Shown: positions 18,393 to 27,443, counted from the stretch's first letter. The stretch: DNA of 64,000 nt from Mesorhizobium sp. (GCF_004963255.1 NZ_SUGA01000006.1:1-64000); one strand, 5' to 3'. The notes: generated from the sequence alone by a model not told the origin. Numbers and translations: made by a program.

Positions 18393-18880
18393 GCTTTATT
18401 GCGGCGTTGACAAGCGGCGCATTCTGGATGAGTTCGAGGCGGTAACCGGCTATTATTCGCAAGCGCGCGATCCGTCTTATGAACCGTCGTGAGCAGAGGC
18501 CGTCTGCGGGCAAGAGCCGCAGCCGCTGTTACGGCAGCGATGTCCGCGACGCGCTCATCGTGTTGTGGGAGGATTCGGAGCGGCTGGGTCCGCATCGACG
18601 CTCGCGGCGGCCAGCGCCGCCGGGCAGGAATGAGTTCGCAGTTCGCCGCTCGGTGCCAGCCCGCACCTTCGGCGATTGGAAAGATCCGCCGCCCGGCTTT
18701 GTTGAGCGCATTCGGGCACGTCTTCGTCAGGGAGCTTCGTGCAGACGATGGTGCTGACCGGATTGCCGCCGGCTGGACCGATTGCATTCCGCTCCGCACG
18801 CGCGACAGCGGCAATGTGATCATGGCGATCAAGCAGGCCCGCTCCCGGTTTCGCTGACCCTGTGCTGCTGTTTGCCGGCA
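18393..18880 (+). pseudogene. Decayed transposase with integrase-type catalytic core
   Basis: Fragments in successive plus-strand frames read ELYCGVDKRRILDEFEAVTGY, then MNRREQRPSAGKSRSRCYGSDVRDALIVLWEDSERLG, and finally RIAAGWTDCIPLRTRDSGNVI. This order (HTH region, then VREALIVLWE..., then the DIATGWT catalytic segment) is that of rhizobial IS transposases with an rve-type core. At least three frameshifts separate the pieces and no terminal inverted repeats could be placed. The product is dead. Confidence 0.65.
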
Positions 18881-19245
18881 TCCGCCCGCACAGGAAGAGC
18901 TTGTAAAAGTGCGGAAATCGAGGAGCCGTTGGTCGTCGATCTTCAGCCTGAACGCGGTCGTTTGCTGGTGCCGCAAATCGGCTGTTGCATGTACATCCCT
19001 GTCAGACGTCAGTTTTCCTCGCCTATTTTGGTGTCGAGCGCGAAGTGCTCCAACCAGATTGCAAGGCTTTTTGGAAATGAGAGCGGCTTTGCGCAGGGCG
19101 CTCCGTTGTTGAGCATTCAAGCTACCAAGCCAATGACGCGCAGGTTCCACCAGGCTCGCCAGCCTTGAAGGACAGCGAAAAAAGCAGAGCACGACAGACA
19201 CAACAGTGCATCAGGACGCCGCAGTCGTTGAAGATGGTGCGCTGC
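18881..19245. other. Stretch before the ttsI nod box, no supported gene
   Basis: Only short, unrecognisable frames on both strands. It may be a further continuation of the transposase debris. Confidence 0.4.
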
Positions 19246-19292
19246 ATCCATACCGTGGATGCATTCGATCCAAATAATCGATTTGTTCAATC
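19246..19292 (+). promoter_or_regulatory. nod box upstream of ttsI
   Basis: A 47-bp NodD-binding site: it opens ATCCATACCGTGGATG, continues with CGATC at the expected spacing, then CAAATAATCGATTT, and closes with CAATC. All conserved blocks of the rhizobial nod-box consensus are present. It lies 320 bases upstream of ttsI, in the same direction. This is the established arrangement in which flavonoid-activated NodD turns on ttsI. Confidence 0.93.
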
Positions 19293-19311
19293 AGTTTCTC
19301 GAAAGCTAACC
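19290..19311 (+). promoter_or_regulatory. tts-box-like site overlapping the end of the ttsI nod box
   Basis: The sequence ATCAGTTTCTCGAAAGCTAA followed by CC differs from the nopX tts box only in its first base (A for G) and a base near its end. It overlaps the last three bases of the nod box and has the same orientation. This suggests that TtsI may bind just downstream of NodD at its own promoter. Confidence 0.8.
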
Positions 19312-19611
19312 CTACCCTCTGTGGGAATCGGGCTCTGAGCCGCGACGCTGCCTTGCGAGCGCAGGGGCTGCACGTAGGAGAGATGATGCAACGAGAAATC
19401 GCACGCGGGTTGCTGGCCTCGTGGGTTCGCCGACCGGCGTATTTGAGCCCGTCAGTTGGTCCTCACCCGCGCCTATTGCCACCGAGCGACTTGCATGTCC
19501 CTCCGACTCGGACCAGTTCCGAGAGCTGCGACGAGTTGCGCGCCGTGTGCTCCGATCAGATGGCCGCCGGTGACGCGTTCGATGGGCCGTCCCTCTTCGA
19601 GAGGAGATGAA

Positions 19612-20298
19612 ATGCGAACGCTGCTCGTGGATCATCATGCGGATCTTGCGCGCGCCATGCGACTTGCGCTCGGGGATGGCGGCTTCGTCGTTGATGTCGT
19701 TGGTACTCTGGAACTGGCTTCGAGTGCATTTTCTTGCGCCAGCTATGAAATTCTCCTGCTGGAATTGGCTCTGCCAGATGGCGATGGCTTGGGTTGGCTG
19801 AGGCAGTTGAGGACCCACGGGCATTCAGTTCCTGCCGTCATTATGAGCAGCCTTAACGATCTCGATAAGCGAATTGCGATCTTCAACGGTGGTGCGGACG
19901 ACTTTCTGCTCAAACCCATCTCTACCGATGAGCTTATTGCCAGAATGAGAGCCATTCTGCGCCGGGCGACACAGATGACCGACCTGAGGCTCGTATTTGG
20001 CAATCTCGACTTTGATCCGGTCGCCCGCCAGGTTTTCGTTGATGGGCACCCAATGATGATCGCACGTCGCGAACTCTGTGTTCTAGAGCACCTGCTTAAC
20101 CGGGCAGGCCGCATCGTGCCCCGTGCGCAATTGGAAGATCACCTCTATTCATTCAACGACGACGTGTCTGCCAACGCGCTTGAAGTCGGAATTTATCGTT
20201 TACGGGGACATCTGACCAGATCAGGTGCAACGCCACGGATCAAGACCATCCGAGGCATTGGTTACATCCTAGAATTGACTGACGCCTCGTCCGCATAG
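19612..20298 (+). CDS. ttsI: TtsI, transcriptional activator of the T3SS regulon (OmpR/PhoB-type response regulator)
   Basis: A 228-residue two-domain regulator: a receiver-like domain (residues 1-115) and an OmpR/PhoB winged-helix DNA-binding domain (residues 125-222, with RRELCVLEHLLNRAGRIVPRAQLEDHLY and ANALEVGIYRLRGHL and TIRGIGYIL). The residue at the phosphoacceptor position is Glu51 (LLLELALPDGDG) instead of Asp, as reported for rhizobial TtsI, so it is probably active without phosphorylation. The ATG at 19612 follows a GAGATGAA stretch; upstream in-frame sequence is not conserved. It is driven by the nod box and followed closely by rhcC2. Confidence 0.95.
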   Translation: MRTLLVDHHADLARAMRLALGDGGFVVDVVGTLELASSAFSCASYEILLLELALPDGDGLGWLRQLRTHGHSVPAVIMSSLNDLDKRIAIFNGGADDFLLKPISTDELIARMRAILRRATQMTDLRLVFGNLDFDPVARQVFVDGHPMMIARRELCVLEHLLNRAGRIVPRAQLEDHLYSFNDDVSANALEVGIYRLRGHLTRSGATPRIKTIRGIGYILELTDASSA

Positions 20299-20324
20299 TT
20301 TGTCGAATCGAAAGAAGATCTATT

Positions 20325-21791
20325 TTGCTGATCCTTCAACATCCTTGCGCTGCGCTCAATTGGCGGGCGATCGCCAACAAGGTTACAAGACCTGCAGTGC
20401 CCCGTTACCTGGGCCATCTCCTCTGCGCGCTTATTGTGACTTTCCCACTTGGTGTCGCGGCGCAAAACAAGCAGGACAAAGGCCCGCCGCATGCGGCTTC
20501 GAATAGCATCAACGCCACGCTGACCCTTTCCTCTTCGCTCGGGGAGACCGTTCATCTGCCCGGGCCAGCCACGACCATCTTTGTTGCTGACCCCACGATC
20601 GCGGATTTTCAGGCGCCATCGAGCAAAACAATCTTCGTCTTTGGCAAGAAATCGGGGCGGACCAGCCTATTCGCCTTGGATGGCAATGGCGAGCCTCTCG
20701 CCGAATTGCGTATCGTTGTCACGCAACCGATCGGGGATTTACGCGCCATGTTGCGGGAGCAGGTCGGCGACTATCCCATCCGCGTCAACTATACGCCGCG
20801 CGGCGCAATCCTTAGCGGGACGGCGCCCGACGCAGAGGTCGCCGACACCGCAAAAAGAGTCACTGAGCAATATCTGGGCGACGGAGCGCAAGTCGTCAAC
20901 AACATCAAGGTCGCTGGATCCCTGCAAGTTAACCTCAGCGTGCGCGTAGCCGAAGTCTCACGCAGCGCCATGAAGTCACTCGGCGTCAACTTGTCCGCCT
21001 TCGGTCAAATCGGCAATTTCAAAGTGGGCGTTCTAAGCGGAAGCGCTGCAAGCGCTGGGTCTGGTTCAACCCAGGGTGGCGGTACAGCAGAAATCGGATT
21101 CGACAACGGTGCCGTCAACGTCAGCGCGGTTCTCGACGCGCTCGCCAAGGAGCATATAGCTTCCGTCCTGGCTGAGCCGAACCTCACCGCTATGTCGGGT
21201 GAAAAGGCCAGCTTTCTCGCGGGCGGCGAATTTCCCATTCCTGTCCTGCAGGAAAACAGGCAGGTATCGGTTGAATTCCGTCACTTCGGCGTCAGTCTGG
21301 AATTTGTGCCGACAGTTCTCAGCAACAATCAAATCAACATTCACGTAACGCCCGAAGTCAGTGAACTGTCGACGCAAGGTGCCGTGCAAATCAACGGAAT
21401 TTCCGTGCCGGCAGTTTCCACGCGCCGAGCCGATACGGTCGTCGAACTCGCCAGCGGCCAGAGCTTCGCAATCGGCGGTCTAATCAGGCGGAACGTCAAC
21501 AATGATGTCAGGGCCTTTCCCTGGCTCGGAGAACTGGCGATCCTGGGACCGCTTTTTCGCTCGACCTCGTTTCAAAAAGAGGAGTCAGAACTGGTCATTC
21601 TAGTTACGCCTTACATTGTAAGACCAGGCTCCAACCCAAACCAGATGAGCGCACCGACCGAGCGGGCGGCACCGGCTTTGAACGGAGGGGGCGCTCCGAC
21701 GAATTCCGTGACAAGTCCCCCGCGAGACCGCGCTGCTATCCGTGCGGGCGCGCCAAGCGCCCAGGGCGGTCTCGGCTTCATCATCGAATAG
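20325..21791 (+). CDS. rhcC2: RhcC2, C-terminal (pore-forming) part of the T3SS secretin
   Basis: A 488-residue outer-membrane secretin (GspD/PulD superfamily, CpaC-like). A signal peptide (hydrophobic around residues 30-45, ending GVAAQ) is followed by a BON/N-domain region (residues 60-190) and the secretin core with HIASVLAEPNLTAMSGEKASFLAGGEFPIPV and the C-terminal VVELASGQSFAIGGL and ELVILVTPYIVRP motifs. No ATG exists at the 5' end; a TTG at 20325 preceded by AGAAG is the best start. With NolW (RhcC1) it should assemble the complete outer-membrane ring. It lies 26 bases downstream of ttsI. Confidence 0.9.
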   Translation: MLILQHPCAALNWRAIANKVTRPAVPRYLGHLLCALIVTFPLGVAAQNKQDKGPPHAASNSINATLTLSSSLGETVHLPGPATTIFVADPTIADFQAPSSKTIFVFGKKSGRTSLFALDGNGEPLAELRIVVTQPIGDLRAMLREQVGDYPIRVNYTPRGAILSGTAPDAEVADTAKRVTEQYLGDGAQVVNNIKVAGSLQVNLSVRVAEVSRSAMKSLGVNLSAFGQIGNFKVGVLSGSAASAGSGSTQGGGTAEIGFDNGAVNVSAVLDALAKEHIASVLAEPNLTAMSGEKASFLAGGEFPIPVLQENRQVSVEFRHFGVSLEFVPTVLSNNQINIHVTPEVSELSTQGAVQINGISVPAVSTRRADTVVELASGQSFAIGGLIRRNVNNDVRAFPWLGELAILGPLFRSTSFQKEESELVILVTPYIVRPGSNPNQMSAPTERAAPALNGGGAPTNSVTSPPRDRAAIRAGAPSAQGGLGFIIE

Positions 21792-21803
21792 TGTCATCCA
21801 AAG

Positions 21804-22364
21804 ATGTTGCGTTTTATAATCCTCTTTGTCGCTCTGGCACCAAGCGTAAGTGGCTGCACAAGCACTACGCCAGTTGATGTCGAACCATCGGCACCAATGC
21901 TTGTCCGAGAGGAGACCACCGTCCTGACGTTGCAAAGCCTGCGCGCTTCCGAACGGCAGCGTTTGCGTGTTTTCCTAGACAAGGCCAGTCGCGGCCGGTT
22001 CGATGCCATCCACCTCCTCATCAGCGGTTCGCCCCAGCTCAGCGCAGGGGTAGCCCATCAGGCCAGGCAGTTGGCAATCGAAGAAGACAACATTCAATTG
22101 CGCGATCAACACGACGCCGGCTCAGTGCGAATTGAGGCGATTGTCTATCACGCCCGTCCGCCGGTCTGTCCCTCATATGGTGCCTTACCCAATGAAGAAT
22201 CCTTCAAACAGCCGCTTGGTTGTTCGACAGGACATAACCTGGCCGTGATGGTCAACGATCCGCGCGATCTGCTCGACAATCAGGCCGTCAAGGCCGGCGA
22301 TGGCGATCGTGCTTCTGTACCAGTTGCAACTTACAGAACATTCGGGACGGATAAAGGTGGCTGA
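21804..22364 (+). CDS. Y4xK-like lipoprotein, CpaD-related
   Basis: A 186-residue protein starting 12 bases after rhcC2. The N-terminus (MLRFIILFVALAPSVSGC) is a lipoprotein signal with lipobox ending VSGC (Cys18). The mature part contains the segments VCPSYG and NLAVMVNDPRDLL typical of CpaD-type pilus lipoproteins (CP..YG...FGC..NLA..V.NP.DL). The order ttsI-rhcC2-this gene equals y4xI-y4xJ-y4xK of NGR234. It is probably a pilotin or accessory lipoprotein for RhcC2; that role is inference. Confidence 0.85.
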   Translation: MLRFIILFVALAPSVSGCTSTTPVDVEPSAPMLVREETTVLTLQSLRASERQRLRVFLDKASRGRFDAIHLLISGSPQLSAGVAHQARQLAIEEDNIQLRDQHDAGSVRIEAIVYHARPPVCPSYGALPNEESFKQPLGCSTGHNLAVMVNDPRDLLDNQAVKAGDGDRASVPVATYRTFGTDKGG

Positions 22365-22447
22365 TACCGCCCTTATCTCGGCAGCACTCCTACCGGAGAT
22401 TGAAAGCTTCCAATCGCGTCCTGATCTAAAATAAAAGGAACCGCTGG

Positions 22448-24319
22448 ATGCAATATAGGCGCTATATCGAGGGCCTTAGGGCCGTTGCTGTACTTCCGGT
22501 CGTACTCTTTCATTTCGGAATTTCGGCGATCCCGGGTGGCTTTAGCGGGGTCGATATCTTCTTCGTCATCTCCGGCTACCTAACCAGCGGAAGCCTCCTG
22601 GATGACCTTGAACGCGGCCAATTTTCCATCGTCAACTTCTACTGGCGCCGTGCCCGGCGCATTCTGCCGGCGCTCGTCTTTGTGATGCTTCTCACCTGCA
22701 TTGCGGCATTGTTCATTCTTCTGCCACCGGATCTGCGCGGATTCAGTCTTAGCATCATAGCTACCTCGACCTTCTGGTCGAACGTTTTCTTCTGGAAAAC
22801 GTCAAGTTACTTCTCTATCGATGCCGCGCTTCTACCACTGTTGCACACTTGGCCGCTTTCCGTAGCGGAGCAGTACTACATCTTCGCACCAATCCTGATG
22901 TTCCTAATCTATCGCTACATCGGGAAGCGCTGGCTGACGACACTTCTTCCGATAATTCTCTGCAGCTTCGTAGTGGCGGTGATGGCGACATCGCTGGCAC
23001 CCACCGCCGGATTCTATCTGCTGCCGACCCGAATCTGGGAACTCATGTTGGGCGCCCTGCTCATGCTCAAATGCCCCTCGCCGCTGGGCAACCGATTCCT
23101 GATGGAGTCGGTGGGGGTGGCCGGATTTGGCCTTCTCGCCATCGGGTTCTTCGCGATTTCGGCGAGTGATCCGTTCCCAGGCTACAACGCCTTGTATCCA
23201 TGCATCGGAACGGCCCTTCTGATCTATGTTGGCCAAAATACCCCCTCGACGGTCGCCACCCGCATGCTCGAAGTCAGGCCGCTGGTCTGGATTGGGCTCA
23301 TCTCGTATTCGTTGTATCTTGTTCACTGGCCTCTCAATGCGTTCGCGCACTATCTTTCGTTCCAAAAACTCGATCCGTTGATGACCGGTGCGATGTTGGT
23401 GGCAAGCCTCGCATTGGCTGCATTCTCCTGGAAGTTTGTAGAGCAGCCGTTTCGACAGAAGAGGGCCTTCACCTCCCCGGGGCCTATCTTCGCCTTTTCA
23501 GCGCTCGCGATCGTTGTCCTTTGTGCCGGCGGAGCGGCGGGGGCGCTCGGCAACGGCTTTCCGCAACGGTTTCCGGACTATGTCCAGCGGCGCATTTCCG
23601 TCGGGGACTGGAGGAATGGCATCTGTTTCAACGAGGGCACCAGCCGGATCGAAAGCTGGAATATGGAGGATTGCACGCGCACCAGCGGTTTTCCAACAAC
23701 GGTTTTTTTGTGGGGCGACTCCTTCGCCGCGCACTATGTTTCCGGCTTGGGTGCTAACATAAATCGATTGCAGGCGAACATCGTTGAATATACGTACGCC
23801 AGCTGCGCGCCGATACTCTATTACTACCCGTACGATCGTCTTGATTGTGTCCGGTTCAATCGCAAGGCCTTGGACGTCATCTTGGAAGCGGACATCAAGA
23901 CGGTTATCCTCAGCGGTAGATGGAGTGACTATGAGGTCAGAGGTTTCGACGGTCTTCAGCAAACAATCGCTACGCTTCGTGCCCTGGGCGTGCGCGTGTT
24001 TGTCATCGGCCAGTCTCCGCAGTTCCCAACTGACGTCCGGAAAATTGCGTTCTTCGCCAAGCGCCAAAATCTGGACGATACGTCCTGGCCGATCGCGATG
24101 GACCCCGACGTCAACGAACGTGTGCGCTCATTTACCAAAGGCGCCACATTCATCGATCCGCTGAAATTCCTGTGCAGCGCAGGACGCTGCGCCTATTTCG
24201 ATAGAGGAGAGTTTTTATATTTCGACTATGGTCATTTCTCTTCAGCCGGCGCCACACTGGCAATCTCGAAATACTGGCCGGCTTTTGGCAAGGACAATGC
24301 TCTTCCTAAGACGAAGTAG
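22448..24319 (+). CDS. Acyltransferase family 3 (OafA/YrhL-type) with C-terminal SGNH domain, envelope O-acetyltransferase
   Basis: A 623-residue integral membrane O-acyltransferase. The N-terminal half starts MQYRRYIEGLRAVAVLPVVLFHF and shows GGFSGVDIFFVISGYL, the R/K-R catalytic region FYWRRARRILPAL, and the WPLSVAEQYY motif, with about ten hydrophobic segments to residue 370. The C-terminal half is a periplasmic SGNH domain with GDS (LWGDSFAAHY, about residue 423) and a D..H pair (DYGHFSSAG near the end). Such proteins acetylate LPS O-antigen, exopolysaccharide or, in NodX, Nod factor. It lies 83 bases after the y4xK-like gene, has a good RBS (AAGGAA), and may share the ttsI transcript. 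The acceptor molecule is unknown. Confidence 0.88.
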   Translation: MQYRRYIEGLRAVAVLPVVLFHFGISAIPGGFSGVDIFFVISGYLTSGSLLDDLERGQFSIVNFYWRRARRILPALVFVMLLTCIAALFILLPPDLRGFSLSIIATSTFWSNVFFWKTSSYFSIDAALLPLLHTWPLSVAEQYYIFAPILMFLIYRYIGKRWLTTLLPIILCSFVVAVMATSLAPTAGFYLLPTRIWELMLGALLMLKCPSPLGNRFLMESVGVAGFGLLAIGFFAISASDPFPGYNALYPCIGTALLIYVGQNTPSTVATRMLEVRPLVWIGLISYSLYLVHWPLNAFAHYLSFQKLDPLMTGAMLVASLALAAFSWKFVEQPFRQKRAFTSPGPIFAFSALAIVVLCAGGAAGALGNGFPQRFPDYVQRRISVGDWRNGICFNEGTSRIESWNMEDCTRTSGFPTTVFLWGDSFAAHYVSGLGANINRLQANIVEYTYASCAPILYYYPYDRLDCVRFNRKALDVILEADIKTVILSGRWSDYEVRGFDGLQQTIATLRALGVRVFVIGQSPQFPTDVRKIAFFAKRQNLDDTSWPIAMDPDVNERVRSFTKGATFIDPLKFLCSAGRCAYFDRGEFLYFDYGHFSSAGATLAISKYWPAFGKDNALPKTK

Positions 24320-24689
24320 CGGCTCAGCGGCTGACAAGCACCAGTACGGGTCCCAGTGATAGCTCCTGCTTCCGCAGCAGCCGCGACGATGGAGCTGTTC
24401 AGGTTTAAGGCCCCCCGATAGTGACCTAGGATGGGTGCTGCCACGCGGCTCGGACTCAGCGTGCATTATCACGTAAATGTTGAGAGAATGAATGGCGCCG
24501 CGAAGGGCAATTCCAGCCGTCCAAAGCGACAGGCGTGTCGCGGCCTCGACATTGCAGTGGCGCTTACCTAACACGGCCTCACACTGCCCTCTAAACGGCC
24601 CCGAATTTGAACTGACGGCCCCTGGCCGGTTCATCGGGCAGGTCAAGGGCTAGGTGTAGTACACAGGGCTCATAACTTTCAGTTTCTAG
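24320..24689. other. Intergenic stretch between acyltransferase gene and IS3 remnant
   Basis: No gene is supported. Short frames only, and no clear terminator could be placed. Confidence 0.4.
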
Positions 24690-24801
24690 TTGGTACGATG
24701 GGCCGTGGACGGTCGATGCAGACTTCAAGATGGCGAACGAAGCTCTCCATGCGTGCGTTGTCGAGGCAAGTGCCTTTGCCATGCTCGCGACTGGAGAGAT
24801 T
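24690..24801 (-). pseudogene. IS3-family transposase (OrfB) fragment
   Basis: On the minus strand one frame reads SREHGKGTCLDNARMESFVRHLE followed by VCIDRPRP. It corresponds to the DDE-domain segment (normally SRKGNCLDNAPMESFF..LK.E) around the catalytic Glu of IS3-type transposases. Only about 35 codons remain, abutting the 3' end of the porin gene. It is a scrap of an old insertion. Confidence 0.7.
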
Positions 24802-25941
24802 TCAAAATGAGCCTTGTAAGCGGAGAATGCCGCCGACGCTGTTCGGCTTGCTCGTGCCCTTGACGGCGGTAGGCTCGGCAGGGCCGAGGCCAGAGTTGCC
24901 GTAGTGGTCGTAATCGACCTCGGCTGTGACCGTGAAGCCGGGAACGACCATGTAGGCGACGTTTGCAGCCACACCAGCATCCTTGAGCTGATCACCCGAG
25001 ACCTGAAGGTTGAACGAAGTTTTCTCGTCAAACTCGTAGGTGGCGCCCGCCCAGAAAGCCCACTGGCCGTTCCAGATTTTGTACGAGCCGCGCCCATGAT
25101 TGGCAATTGCGCCGTTTGAGTCCTCGTTGAGACTGGCATTGGAACCGTAGCCGAAGAGTCCAAACAGCGACAGCTGGTTTGTGACAGCGACGTCGACGCG
25201 GATCTTGCCGGCAAAAGCTTCGTAATTGCTGTCATAAGCCGCGACGCCGGTGATCGAGCCCCAGCCTTGCGTGTATTTCAAGCCGGCGACAACGTGCGGA
25301 ATATAGCTGTCGATAGTACCGGCTGAGCCCGATCCTTGTTCGAGCGAAATCACAGTCGAAATGCCGTTGCCGGCGTCGAAGTGGTACTGAGCCACGTTGG
25401 TGTCGAAGCCGGCCGACGGAACGAGCATACTATCGAGAACGTTGCCAGCGTAGCTTGCAAACGTATCGAAGGCCGACCCCTCCTTGCCAACTCGCAGGCC
25501 TCCCAGCTCGACCCAGGCAGAAGCCAGTGCGAGGCCGCTGTTGAAATCATAGTTCTGAGGACTGTCATGCGAGTTAGCGCTGTTGCCAAAATTCACCTGG
25601 GTTTCGGTATAGGTCGTCAACGCGCCGAGCTCGGTCTGCTGGCCGGTCCAAGTTTTGAACGTGAAGCGTGTGCTGTTTCGCCAAGTGCCTTGGTCCTCGC
25701 CAGTTCTCACGTCCGAGGTTCTTGCGCTGTCATACGATCGGACGTCACCCAGGCCGATATCGTAACGGACATAGCCGCCGATGCGCAGGCAGGTCTCGGT
25801 GTTGGGAATATAGGAATATCCCGAGCCGAGGACGTCGCAGATCTTGATGTACTCGGCCGGTTCCCGCTCGGCGCCAGCTGCTCGACCGACGGAAATGGTC
25901 ATCAGAGCAGTTAAGCCGAGAAGAGGACTCTTGATGTACAT
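24802..25941 (-). CDS. Outer-membrane porin, alphaproteobacterial Porin_2 (RopA/Omp2-type) family
   Basis: A 379-residue trimeric beta-barrel porin for small solutes. The ATG at 25941 has a GGAG ribosome-binding site and gives a signal peptide (MYIKSPLLGLTALMTISVGRAAGA). The conserved family segments EYIKICDVLGSGYSYIPNTETCLRIGGYVRYD (Cys-containing N-terminus) and VPGFTVTAEVDYDHYG follow, ending in the C-terminal Phe (LQGSF) needed for barrel assembly. An in-frame extension upstream is not part of the protein. It stands alone on an island rich in debris and could alter surface permeability during symbiosis. Confidence 0.92.
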   Translation of the reverse strand: MYIKSPLLGLTALMTISVGRAAGAEREPAEYIKICDVLGSGYSYIPNTETCLRIGGYVRYDIGLGDVRSYDSARTSDVRTGEDQGTWRNSTRFTFKTWTGQQTELGALTTYTETQVNFGNSANSHDSPQNYDFNSGLALASAWVELGGLRVGKEGSAFDTFASYAGNVLDSMLVPSAGFDTNVAQYHFDAGNGISTVISLEQGSGSAGTIDSYIPHVVAGLKYTQGWGSITGVAAYDSNYEAFAGKIRVDVAVTNQLSLFGLFGYGSNASLNEDSNGAIANHGRGSYKIWNGQWAFWAGATYEFDEKTSFNLQVSGDQLKDAGVAANVAYMVVPGFTVTAEVDYDHYGNSGLGPAEPTAVKGTSKPNSVGGILRLQGSF

Positions 25942-26565
25942 GTCTAGATCTCCATGAAGGAATAAAAAGGATAGAGGCGAAAGAGCAAGCTTTTCCTCTA
26001 AATTTTGTGCGTGTTGTCTCCAATATGTGGACGCCAAAGCGCTTGACACGAGAGGTGAGCCAGCGTAAAAGCCACATGTACTTATAATAGTGTTTTCTGC
26101 TAGGAGATTCATTATCGTTTACATGTGAAACACTCCGGTCGGACCGCTGCAGCTCTCCGAATAGAGCAGCAAGCGACATGCCAACCTGAAGCGTAGATGC
26201 GGCCGACACCAAAATCGGGCCGACGCGCCTTCGTCTCGCTGGAATCACTTTTTTTGAGGGTCACTGCGAAAAGAAATGTGCGACACGGTTCGCCATGTTC
26301 GATATGTGACAGTCTCGTTTAACAGCGACGGCTTCCCGTCTGACCGCAACGGAGGCCGCGCCATCCGCTACCGAGAAGGATCACTGCGCGTACGCTCCGC
26401 AAGGGCTGCGCCAGGAACAGAGGGCGTGCACGTCCGAGGCGTCGCATGGTGGCCGCAGCACCTTTTCGCCGCTGTAAGTTCGCCGTGCAGGTACATTGCG
26501 CGGCCGGAAGCGAGAGGGAGCGCACCCTGAAACGGCTGCCTACGGCTCGCCTCGAGTAATTGGCG
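25942..26565. other. Divergent intergenic region between porin and small membrane protein gene
   Basis: More than 600 bases without a supported gene. The AT-rich stretch near 26080-26130 (TAATAGTGTTTTC, CATTATCGTTTACATG) is the likeliest place for the porin promoter. No known operator was recognised. Confidence 0.45.
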
Positions 26566-26979
26566 ATGAACAGTATTCTCGAGAACTTAGTCTCGACGGA
26601 AAGAGCAACGAAAGGAAGCCGCTTGGACGAGCACGATCCGAAGGAAGAACCGATCGAGACCATTTTCCGCAACGGCACAATCACTGCCGTGGGTATCCTG
26701 CTTGCCTTTTCCCTCGGCTTCCTCACTCATTGGGCCGCGAACCCCTTGCCATGGCAACTCTACGATCTGTTCGCCGTAGTGCCGATCCTGCTCGGCATCG
26801 CACTGCAGATGAGAGCGCTGTCCATGCTGCTCGACATGAGTTCCTTGCGGCGCCCCATCTACGAACGCGCCAATCGCATTTTCATGGTCGGCCTCATCCA
26901 GACCGCGTGTGGCGTCGGCATGGCCATCTTGGTCGATCTTTTCGGGATATCGGTAGGGGGCACGCTGCCCGGCGCTTGA
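26566..26979 (+). CDS. Small membrane protein of unknown function
   Basis: About 137 residues with three hydrophobic segments: GTITAVGILLAFSLGFLTHW, LYDLFAVVPILLGIALQMRAL and IFMVGLIQTACGVGMAILVDLFGI. The N-terminus is acidic (EHDPKEEPIETIF). The ATG at 26566 is used, but a TTG at 26623 preceded by AAGGAAG could be the true start (LDEHDPKEEP). I do not recognise a named family. The even codon usage, good hydrophobic pattern and absence of interruptions argue for a real gene. Confidence 0.7.
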   Translation: MNSILENLVSTERATKGSRLDEHDPKEEPIETIFRNGTITAVGILLAFSLGFLTHWAANPLPWQLYDLFAVVPILLGIALQMRALSMLLDMSSLRRPIYERANRIFMVGLIQTACGVGMAILVDLFGISVGGTLPGA

Positions 26980-27443
26980 CGACAAGCCACACCGCTCTTC
27001 GCTCGAAGCGACGTCAAGCCGGGGAACCTTGTGCACCCCCTAGCGGCGTCCTCCTTTCATCAAATGAGCCGACGTCAGCTTTAGAGCGTCTCGGTGGCTA
27101 AAGCCGGTATGGTTTTTCGGCCGGCAGGGAAGGCCGCTGGCTGGACCTGGATGGCGTCTGAACGAGGCTTGACAGGTCCGTTGCGTCGGACATGAATTTC
27201 GCATTGCAAAGTTCTTCCGCAGACGCCTCAAGCACACTGCACTGGCGTCACGTACTCAGACGTTGAATGCGGCACCGCACCATCACCTCAGGCGCAACCA
27301 TGGCACGCGCGCTCCCCGGCGTGGTTGACCCCATCCTGTCCAAACGAGACTGCGACATAAGCGGGACGCACTGACTTAGGTCAGAGACCAGGACGAGCGC
27401 GCAACGAAAGAATGATGGATGAGCGACGTGGGATGACAGCTCC
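26980..27443. other. Intergenic stretch before the hemN pseudogene
   Basis: No supported gene. I searched for an FNR/FixK box (TTGAT-N4-ATCAA) that would be expected in front of an anaerobic hemN and did not find one. Confidence 0.45.

Noticed and set aside
19353..19610. 85-codon ORF between the ttsI nod box and ttsI
   Set aside because: Low-complexity Arg/Ser/Pro translation, no ribosome-binding site, no recognisable domain; treated as ttsI leader.
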